Shown: piece after piece, positions 1-5,097 of the stretch
Layout of the letters: the number at the start of each line of letters is the position of its first letter
Position numbering within the stretch: position 1 is the stretch's first letter
Assembly: GCA_021821235.1 (NCBI GenBank)
Contig: JAKACS010000085.1
Location: 1 to 9,377 of the forward strand
Reading direction: 5' to 3'
Length of the DNA stretch: 9,377 bases
Origin: Bacillota bacterium
GTDB taxonomy: Bacteria > Bacillota > Bacilli > Bacillales_B > DSM-18226
Translations under genes and position numbers: made by a program
The notes under the pieces: generated by a model
What the model was told of the DNA's origin: nothing
What the model saw: only the letters and a program-made list of their open reading frames with translations
Database searches by the model: none

Positions 1-1
1 A

Positions 2-229
2 AACTTAGCCATAGAAACGAAATCAGTTAATGTTCCGAAAGGGCAAATGATTTCCTGGAGCACCCTAGAATACCCTGATTTTCGCTATATCTTTGCACAT
101 GCGGCAAATGGTGAATTTTTTGGAATTTTAGGTGCTATCGTTTGGCTTGGATTATTCATTTGGTACTATAAAGGAATGAAAGCCAGATCTAAAAAAATTG
201 AAGATGAAAATGCTGAAGGTATTGCTTAA
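2..229 (+). CDS. C-terminal end of a membrane protein, cut by the window edge
   Basis: The reading frame is open from base 2 to the TAA at 227-229, so the ATG at 47 is probably internal and the true start lies before the window. About 75 residues are visible. They include one clear hydrophobic helix (FFGILGAIVWLGLFIWYY) followed by a Lys/Arg-rich tail (KGMKARSKK) and a short acidic end. By the positive-inside rule the C-terminus should be in the cytoplasm. A last helix with a basic, then acidic, tail is common in transporters and permeases, but no family motif is visible and I do not recognise the family. A hairpin terminator follows about 30 bases after the stop, so this is the last gene of its transcript. 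Confidence 0.7.
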   Translation, partial: NLAIETKSVNVPKGQMISWSTLEYPDFRYIFAHAANGEFFGILGAIVWLGLFIWYYKGMKARSKKIEDENAEGIA

Positions 230-257
230 AGAAAATCAACGGTAATACGAAATAACT

Positions 258-290
258 AGGGGCTCATAATTCAAGGAGAGTCCCTCTTTT
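258..290 (+). terminator. Rho-independent terminator of the truncated membrane-protein gene
   Basis: AGGGGCTC (258-265) pairs with GAGTCCCT (278-285), an 8-bp stem with one G-T wobble and a 12-base loop, followed by CTTTTATT. It lies 28 bases after the stop at 229 and separates that gene from the next one. Confidence 0.75.
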
Positions 291-354
291 ATTGTACATC
301 AACGTACGGAAGACAGCAAACATTTAACAAATTTTAGCATGGAAAATCATATAT

Positions 355-361
355 AAGGAGG
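355..361 (+). promoter_or_regulatory. Ribosome binding site that sets the GTG start at 370
   Basis: AAGGAGG is a near-perfect Shine-Dalgarno sequence. It ends 8 bases before GTG 370, which supports this non-ATG start over the in-frame ATG four codons later (382). Confidence 0.8.
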
Positions 362-369
362 AAAATTCA

Positions 370-609
370 GTGAATAAGTGGATGTGGTATTTTGGAGTTG
401 TTATTGCAACGTTTTTTTTCATTCTAAGTTTGCTAACTGGCCAGATTTTGCCATCGATAATGGCCTTTTCTATTGCATTATTTTTAAAACGATATTATGA
501 TAAGATACCTCTGCCGCGTGTATATACCAAAAATAATGTTTACTCAAATATTAGCGGAAAAGTATATACTTCAACAACCACTAAAAAGCCAAAAATAAGA
601 GAAAAGTGA
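370..609 (+). CDS. Small single-helix membrane protein, 79 residues, unknown function
   Basis: The start is GTG 370, chosen because of the strong AAGGAGG 8 bases upstream. Residues about 5-40 are strongly hydrophobic (WYFGVVIATFFFILSLL, then ILPSIMAFSIALFL), long enough for one long or two closely spaced membrane helices. The remaining ~40 residues form a polar, basic tail rich in Lys, Thr, Tyr and Ser (KRYYDKIPLPRVYTKNN and onward). The basic tail suggests a cytoplasmic C-terminus. I recognise no family and see no catalytic motif. The gene stands alone, with a terminator before it. A weak AAAAGT/ACTTTT hairpin with a T-run overlaps its stop (602-617) and may end the transcript. The good ribosome binding site makes it a believable gene, but its function cannot be inferred. 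Confidence 0.65.
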   Translation: MNKWMWYFGVVIATFFFILSLLTGQILPSIMAFSIALFLKRYYDKIPLPRVYTKNNVYSNISGKVYTSTTTKKPKIREK

Positions 610-827
610 TAACTTTTTTCAAGAATTGAGGCCAAAAGTGTAAAATCCATACTATTAGTAGAATTCTGTAGAAAATTAAAATAATTCGGCTAATAAAAAG
701 ATGTTAGAAAATCCATTTAAAGGGAAAAGAATAGATATTAATTCATTGGGAATCAGAAATTGAGGGTTTTTATATTGCATGTTGTTTTGGTCGGTTTCAA
801 ACAAATTTTTTAGTGGAGGCGATTAGG

Positions 828-935
828 ATGAGGATCGATAATTCAGAATGGCTTGCTCTAAGTAAAGAAATTAAGGTGAAGCTGATTCGTTTGGCGGTTT
901 TGGAAAATTACTCAAATTTTCTTCGCAGTTCTTAG
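828..935 (+). CDS. Candidate SinI/SlrA-like anti-repressor peptide, 35 residues
   Basis: ATG 828 is preceded by GGAGG at 815-819 with 8-base spacing, and the frame ends at TAG 933-935. The product begins MRIDNSEWLALSKEIKVK and continues with leucine- and valine-rich helix-like sequence to FLRSS. The spacing EWxxLxKExK, then I, a hydrophobic residue and Y, matches the SinR-binding part of B. subtilis SinI (EWVELMKEAK...) without gaps. SlrA shares the D-x-x-W-x-x-L-x-x-E pattern. SinI-type peptides free the biofilm and motility regulator SinR by forming a heterodimer with it. The match rests on few residues, and the usual Gly/Glu-rich middle (LGLSxEE) is not present, so this may be a diverged or decaying copy. 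It has its own terminator about 110 bases downstream. Confidence 0.45.
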   Translation: MRIDNSEWLALSKEIKVKLIRLAVLENYSNFLRSS

Positions 936-1045
936 CAACAGCTTCCTTTTACCTAAAACGGCAAGATACAAAGACAGGCTACAATTAATGGTTTGGTTTT
1001 TATTGGTAAAAACAGTGAGTACACGTTTCCCATTTTACAAAGATT

Positions 1046-1088
1046 AAAAACGCATTGGATTTCAATGAAGAAACCCAATGCGTTTTTT
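1046..1088 (+). terminator. Hairpin terminator after the small 828-935 gene
   Basis: CGCATTGG (1051-1058) pairs with CCAATGCG (1075-1082). It is extended by AAAAA/TTTTT and followed by a run of six T (1083-1088). The loop is 16 bases. The A-run on the left makes it potentially active in both directions. There is no longer gene upstream to explain it, which supports transcription across 828-935. Confidence 0.85.
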
Positions 1089-1116
1089 ATTAGACAAAAA
1101 GATGTAGATATTGTTT

Positions 1117-1146
1117 TTGTCATAAAGAGCGTACTTTTGCATTATA
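1117..1146 (+). promoter_or_regulatory. Likely SigA promoter of the fused isoprenoid synthase gene
   Basis: TTGTCA (1117-1122) is followed by a 17-base spacer and CATTAT (1140-1145). A TG at 1138-1139 and the overlapping TATACT (1143-1148) leave the exact -10 box uncertain. It lies between a terminator and the ribosome binding site (GAGGG, 1196-1200), so it is well placed for the gene starting at 1210. Confidence 0.45.
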
Positions 1147-1209
1147 CTTAATAGAATAGATGGAAATTAGCTTTGGAACCGAAATCAATTGAGTTGAGGG
1201 ACGCAGTGT

Positions 1210-3573
1210 ATGGGTGAGGAGTTTGTAAAAAATTCAATAGAATGCTATCGGATCGCTGTGAAAAAAGCTGACCAGTATTTTCAGACACTTAAATTTCAGG
1301 TCTTGCAAAAAAACTATGTTTCTGCCTTAACAGATGATTTGCAATCCTGGAAACAAAATCACCGGCACTCATTGTTATCCTTTTTTATTGCCAAGATGAG
1401 AGGGCCGGATTCAAAGGATTATCATCATTATATCCAATGGCTTAATCAAAAAGGAAGATTGGAACACTATCTGGATCGTAGCATTTCCTATATTTTTATA
1501 AGGGATTTAGGCCAAACATTGGATTCCATCGAGACAAAGGACAAGGTTCAGCGTGTAATTGACCGATTAAAAAAGCATTTGACAGAACGGGATGACAAAT
1601 GGAAAGATTTTGGCATCGCCCAGTTGTACCGCTGGGCCGAGATAGAAGGCATCGAATCAACAATCATCTGGCTAATCGAGAAACTCAAGACCGTTTCTGC
1701 AAAGATTCCAAAAGGAATGGATTATGAGCATGCCCAGCGAAAATTGCTGAAAATTATTGCTGGTGTGCTAATGCACCAGTTTGCAGTGATGGATAAGGTG
1801 GGACCACCTGAAGAACGTACAGAGAAACTGACTAAAGCGATTCGGCTCGGTTATTCCTACGGTCTTACATACCCATTTATTGACGACCTGCTTGATGCGA
1901 ATATCTTGTCAGAAGAAGAAAAAAAAGAATATTCAACTATAATTCGGACAGCACTTGTGACGGGTTTTGTGCCAGAATTAAGCGACTGGCCGGGAAATAA
2001 TTTGAGTTTCATTCGTTTTATTCATGGGGAACTAAGGGAAGCCTTTGAATACATAAAAGCCAATCACAATCTGGAATCGAAAACAATATTTTTCGAACAA
2101 TCGTATGTTTTTTTTCAATCACAGGAAGCGGATCGTGTCAAAGAAATGGCCAATCCTAACTATACTAATGAGGAGATTTATATCCCGATTATTTTAAAAT
2201 CGGCCTATTCCCGCTTGATTGCCCGTTCGGTTATTAGTGCGCCTAAAGAGGAGGGTTTTGAAAACCGAACCTTTTTCTATGGAATTTACAATCAGCTTGC
2301 GGATGATTTTGCCGACATGTTTGAGGATATGAAAGCGGGTGCGGTTACGCCTTATACATACTATTTCAAATACCATGACCGGCGCCCAGATTTGATCAAC
2401 CCCTTTGAATTATATTGGACGATTATTTTTCATTTGATCCATCACGTGTACAATTCAGAACCTAAGACCTGTGAGATTATTCTTGATCGTGCTATCAATG
2501 GTCTTAAACGCTTTAGAAGACGAATGGGAAACAATACATACAATGAAGTGATGGAACGGTTTGCTGCAGGCAACCCAGACTTCAACCGTGTTATCCAAAA
2601 AATAGCCGAAAAAGCTGATGATGTAGATTTCTTTGATAAGTTGCTTCGGGATCATCTGATCTCTATATTAAAAAATGAACGGGAGGAGCGAGAAGAATTT
2701 TCGGAAACGATAAAAGAAGTACGCCAGCAGATTAATCGTGTTTTACCCATTTCAGCTATCGAGAATGGTTCTTTAGCGGCAGATTCGATCATTGTAGCTG
2801 CGAATTATTGCCTTGAAGGGGATGGAAAGCGATTAAGGCCGATTATTTCCTGGTTTATGGGAGTGAACGAGTACGGGCTAGATCGGTTTGCCATTGTGCC
2901 GCTTTTGAAATCGCTGGAATACATGCATACTGCTTCCCTTATCTTTGATGATTCGCCAGCACAAGATAATGCACCACTTCGTAGAGGACGACCAACCTTG
3001 CATAAAGTGTATAATCCGGCGATCGCAGAATTAACAGGGCTATATTTGACACAGAAGGCAATTGAGGAGCAGACAACACTTGCCCGGTTTGATTCGAAGT
3101 CGGTTCTTAACTTGATTCACTACTCGAACGAGGTAACAGAATTAATGTGTATGGGTCAAGCAATGGATTTAAATTACAGGGGGATGCCATTGGATCTTGA
3201 GCAATTGGAGGCGCTTTGTTTTTATAAAACCGGAATTGCTTTTGAAGCTTCACTGATGATGCCTGCTCTTCTTGCACAAAGGGATGAAGCAGAAATCAAG
3301 GCGTTAAAAAAGTATGCTTACCATGCTGGCATTGCCTTTCAAATTAAAGATGACCTATTGGATGCCGAGGGGGATCTAAACCTGCTTGGGAAACCCATTG
3401 GAAAAGATGTTCAACTCAACCAATCAACCTTTGTGACCATCCTCGGGGCTGATGAAGCAAGAAAAAAGATGTGGGAACATTATTGCCAGGGGATAGAAGT
3501 GCTTCAAAAAGCGCAACGAAAGACTCCCTTTCTTAAACATTTACTGGATTATATTGTGAATCGTGATCATTAA
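1210..3573 (+). CDS. Two-domain isoprenoid synthase: class I terpene-synthase-like N-domain fused to a prenyltransferase
   Basis: The 787-residue protein starts at ATG 1210, 9 bases after GAGGG. Residues ~497-787 are a full trans-isoprenyl diphosphate synthase: GKRLRP (539-544), first Asp-rich motif DDSPAQD (580-586) followed by LRRGRPTLHKVY, second motif KDDLLD (713-718), then GKPIGKD. This domain should join IPP to allylic diphosphates using Mg2+. The DDxxxxD form is typical of bacterial FPP/GGPP synthases, but product length cannot be read from sequence. Residues 1-~480 are helical and hold DDLLD (225-229) and DDFADMFED (365-373), 140 residues apart, the usual spacing of the two metal-binding motifs in class I terpene synthases. 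The second motif departs from the NSE consensus (Asp in place of Ser/Thr). A charged, probably coiled linker joins the halves. I infer that the C-domain makes a prenyl diphosphate that the N-domain uses. It is a single-gene unit, convergent with the hydrogenase gene. Confidence 0.85.
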   Translation: MGEEFVKNSIECYRIAVKKADQYFQTLKFQVLQKNYVSALTDDLQSWKQNHRHSLLSFFIAKMRGPDSKDYHHYIQWLNQKGRLEHYLDRSISYIFIRDLGQTLDSIETKDKVQRVIDRLKKHLTERDDKWKDFGIAQLYRWAEIEGIESTIIWLIEKLKTVSAKIPKGMDYEHAQRKLLKIIAGVLMHQFAVMDKVGPPEERTEKLTKAIRLGYSYGLTYPFIDDLLDANILSEEEKKEYSTIIRTALVTGFVPELSDWPGNNLSFIRFIHGELREAFEYIKANHNLESKTIFFEQSYVFFQSQEADRVKEMANPNYTNEEIYIPIILKSAYSRLIARSVISAPKEEGFENRTFFYGIYNQLADDFADMFEDMKAGAVTPYTYYFKYHDRRPDLINPFELYWTIIFHLIHHVYNSEPKTCEIILDRAINGLKRFRRRMGNNTYNEVMERFAAGNPDFNRVIQKIAEKADDVDFFDKLLRDHLISILKNEREEREEFSETIKEVRQQINRVLPISAIENGSLAADSIIVAANYCLEGDGKRLRPIISWFMGVNEYGLDRFAIVPLLKSLEYMHTASLIFDDSPAQDNAPLRRGRPTLHKVYNPAIAELTGLYLTQKAIEEQTTLARFDSKSVLNLIHYSNEVTELMCMGQAMDLNYRGMPLDLEQLEALCFYKTGIAFEASLMMPALLAQRDEAEIKALKKYAYHAGIAFQIKDDLLDAEGDLNLLGKPIGKDVQLNQSTFVTILGADEARKKMWEHYCQGIEVLQKAQRKTPFLKHLLDYIVNRDH

Positions 3574-3648
3574 GGAACGATTTCGCCTCTTTTTCTCATT
3601 ATCGGAATATTGGTGGCAAATTGAAAAATATTTCGATGAAAAAAAGAT

Positions 3649-3673
3649 AAAAGGAGACAGTTGTCTCCTTTTT
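3649..3673 (+). terminator. Bidirectional terminator between convergent genes
   Basis: AAAAGGAGAC (3649-3658) and GTCTCCTTTT (3663-3672) form a perfect 10-bp stem with a 4-base loop. A T-run follows on the plus strand, and the A-rich stretch 3639-3650 gives a T-rich tail on the minus strand. It is 75 bases after the synthase stop and 38 bases beyond the hydrogenase stop, so it can serve both. Confidence 0.85.
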
Positions 3674-3710
3674 CACCGATACCGAAGGATTAAGCTGTGT
3701 TGTTTTTTGG

Positions 3711-4571
3711 TTAGCGGGCAACCTTTTCTTTTTTCTTCTTCGCGACAAAAGTTCCTTTATCCCAAAACCCTTTTTCTGAGCAGCCAATACAGGTAAACCC
3801 AGCGGCAATGCAGCGTTCCAAGCCGAGTGATTCGCAGGAATTAAAGGCTGTTGGCCCTTTGCATCCTAATTTAAATAAACAATAGCCCTTTCTCGCCCCT
3901 TCATCATCGTAAGACTCGGCAAATAATTTTTGATCAAAAAATGGTTTGCGGTGGCAGGTCATATGGACAGTTGTTTGGTAAAACATTTTTGGCCGCAGCT
4001 TTTTGTCCAGCTCTGGTAATTCTCCATGAAAGTGAACGTGCAGTAAGGTGCCAATGATAACTTCTGGAATTGGCGGGCAACCTGGTACAAGGGCTATAGG
4101 AACATCCTCGGGAATAATCGATCTGATGTCTACTGAATTGGTGGGGTTAATCCCGGCCGCGGCAATCCCTCCCCAGGCGGAACAACTCCCAAACGCGATG
4201 ACCGCTTTTGCATGTTTTGCTGCATGGATAATTTCTTCTCTAACCGATTTTCCGGCAATCATTAGAAATTCGTCGCTTCCTGGGATTCCTCCTTCGACGG
4301 CAAGCACGTATTGCCCCTTATATTTTTCTAGGATCGATTCTTTATGTTCTTCCACTTGATATCCGCCTGCTGCCGAAAGGAGTTCGCTGTACTCCAGCGA
4401 AATAAAATTAAGAATGGTGTCCAAAGTGGATGGTTCAAAGGAACGAGTGAACGCTTCCTTGCAACCGGTGCAATCCAAGGCGCTGATCCAAATGACCGGT
4501 AAGCGGGTATCCATTTGATCCAACATTTGATCCGATACTTCAATCGCTTCCAACCAGCTATATTGTGGCAT
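3711..4571 (-). CDS. [NiFe]-hydrogenase small subunit (iron-sulfur subunit), without Tat signal
   Basis: The 286-residue protein is the electron-transfer subunit that pairs with a NiFe large subunit. Visible ligands: proximal [4Fe-4S] C34, C37 (CTGC), C130 (GSCSAWGG) and C165 (PGCPP); distal cluster H203, C206, C231 and C237 (GYCLFKLGCKGP); medial cluster C246, C254, C261 and C264 (CIGCSEKGFWD). C254 sits where most family members have proline. The extra cysteines of O2-tolerant enzymes are absent (CTGC, not CTCC). The start at 4571 has AAAGGAG (4581-4587) with 9-base spacing, and an in-frame stop at 4596-4598 rules out a longer N-terminus, so there is no Tat signal. There is no C-terminal anchor helix either, only a Lys-rich tail, so a cytoplasmic location is inferred. 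The large-subunit gene normally follows directly, but here a terminator follows instead. Confidence 0.92.
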   Translation of the reverse strand: MPQYSWLEAIEVSDQMLDQMDTRLPVIWISALDCTGCKEAFTRSFEPSTLDTILNFISLEYSELLSAAGGYQVEEHKESILEKYKGQYVLAVEGGIPGSDEFLMIAGKSVREEIIHAAKHAKAVIAFGSCSAWGGIAAAGINPTNSVDIRSIIPEDVPIALVPGCPPIPEVIIGTLLHVHFHGELPELDKKLRPKMFYQTTVHMTCHRKPFFDQKLFAESYDDEGARKGYCLFKLGCKGPTAFNSCESLGLERCIAAGFTCIGCSEKGFWDKGTFVAKKKKEKVAR

Positions 4572-4592
4572 GTTATCGATCTCCTTTAGTAT

Positions 4593-4633
4593 TGCTCATT
4601 ATTTCACATAAAAACCTATGCTCATTATATCAC
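4593..4633 (-). repeat. Imperfect 15-base direct repeat in the hydrogenase promoter
   Basis: TGCTCATTATTTCAC (4593-4607) and TGCTCATTATATCAC (4619-4633) match at 14 of 15 positions and start 26 bases apart. The second copy contains the -10 box of the hydrogenase promoter, and the first lies in the untranslated leader. They could be paired binding sites for a regulator. Confidence 0.6.
4624..4632 (-). promoter_or_regulatory. Extended -10 promoter element of the hydrogenase small-subunit gene
   Basis: On the minus strand this reads TGATATAAT, a perfect TATAAT with the extended TGn element, 52 bases upstream of the start codon. No good -35 hexamer is seen 17 bases upstream, which fits an extended -10 promoter or one needing an activator. 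Confidence 0.6.
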
Positions 4634-4906
4634 GAAGACTGAGCTGAAAAGGAAAAATTTAAAGGCTCCACAAAAATGTCATATATTACTATAAAGTTCA
4701 ATAAATCTGGTTCTTCTTTATCTTAAGGTTAGAATGATTGTTAACTGATGGTGAATATATCGAGTATCTTTATATTCGAGATACATTTCTTTCCGCAATC
4801 GGATGCGAAGCAGCTATTTTTGTTCTTTATCGCTATCATAGAGTTGTTGTTGCAAACACAAACAAGAATGATGAAAATTTCCTGATTGCAAAATATCCTT
4901 TTTTCG

Positions 4907-4936
4907 GCCTTCTACAAAAAATTGTAGGAGGCTTTT
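4907..4936 (+). terminator. Plus-strand hairpin terminator with no assigned gene upstream
   Basis: GCCTTCTACAA (4907-4917) pairs with TTGTAGGAGGC (4922-4932), an 11-bp stem with one G-T wobble and a 4-base loop, followed by TTTTCT. It lies 161 bases before the allantoinase start. It could end a short RNA, act as an attenuator in the operon leader, or be a relic. Confidence 0.65.
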
Positions 4937-4985
4937 CTGATGCAATCATATCTACCTGTTTTCAATCATATTAACTTAAAAAACA

Positions 4986-5012
4986 TGTTAGATAATCTTA
5001 CAAATCTAAACA
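4986..5012. repeat. Imperfect inverted repeat near the allantoinase promoter
   Basis: TGTTAGAT (4986-4993) and ATCTAAACA (5004-5012) are complementary apart from one extra base and are separated by 10 bases. The repeat overlaps the proposed -35 box, a place where an operator could act. Confidence 0.35.
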
Positions 5013-5026
5013 ATTTACCATATACG
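4998..5026 (+). promoter_or_regulatory. Possible SigA promoter of the allantoin operon
   Basis: TTACAA (4998-5003), a 17-base spacer and TATACG (5021-5026). The -10 box is weak, as expected for an activator-dependent promoter. The predicted start of transcription would be about 65 bases before the allantoinase ATG. Confidence 0.3.
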
Positions 5027-5097
5027 ATTGATAAGATGGCTTTGAACAGGTTCGTGTAAGAAGTTTTACCAATCAAAATTGAGATGGAGGATTTCGC

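Larger units (their letters stand above)
610..1209 (+). other. 600-base stretch without a long gene
   Basis: Bases 610-745 are AT-rich with no supported feature. A possible SigA-type promoter is TTGGGA (746-751), a 17-base spacer and TTTATA (769-774), placed to serve the small gene at 828-935. A hairpin terminator sits at 1046-1088, and a promoter for the fused isoprenoid synthase gene at 1117-1146. No tRNA, rRNA, IS element or repeat array is visible. Confidence 0.6.
4572..5097 (+). other. 526-base intergenic region between divergent hydrogenase and allantoin genes
   Basis: The left end holds the minus-strand hydrogenase promoter and repeat. Bases 4640-4900 show no supported gene, although a weak 78-codon TTG frame crosses them. 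A terminator-like hairpin lies at 4907-4936. Bases 4980-5097 hold the probable allantoinase promoter, an imperfect inverted repeat and the ribosome binding site. Confidence 0.6.

Noticed and set aside
701..763. 20-codon frame upstream of the SinI-like gene
   Set aside because: No Shine-Dalgarno sequence before the ATG and no recognisable peptide pattern.
828..935. ComX-type pheromone precursor modified by the downstream prenyltransferase (ComQ-like)
   Set aside because: ComX has its prenylated Trp near the C-terminus; the only Trp here is at residue 8, the peptide is shorter, and a terminator and separate promoter part it from the synthase gene.
3563..3796. 77-codon plus-strand frame after the isoprenoid synthase gene
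   Set aside because: It overlaps the synthase end, the bidirectional terminator and the antisense hydrogenase 3' end, and its product is low in complexity with no family pattern.
4048..4359. 103-codon plus-strand frame inside the hydrogenase gene
   Set aside because: It is antisense to a well-conserved coding region and has no ribosome binding site; a shadow frame.
3711..4571. O2-tolerant hydrogenase with a six-cysteine proximal cluster
   Set aside because: The two extra cysteines are glycines here (CTGC and SAWGGI), leaving the ordinary four-Cys proximal site.
4593..4633. FNR/CRP-type palindrome (TGTGA-N6-TCACA) in the hydrogenase promoter
   Set aside because: Only one half-site (TGTGA) fits; the other half reads GAGCA, so the site is not a palindrome.
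4738..4974. 78-codon plus-strand frame with TTG start in the intergenic region
   Set aside because: It has only a weak AAGG before it, no recognisable domain, and it reads straight through a hairpin terminator; chance is more likely.
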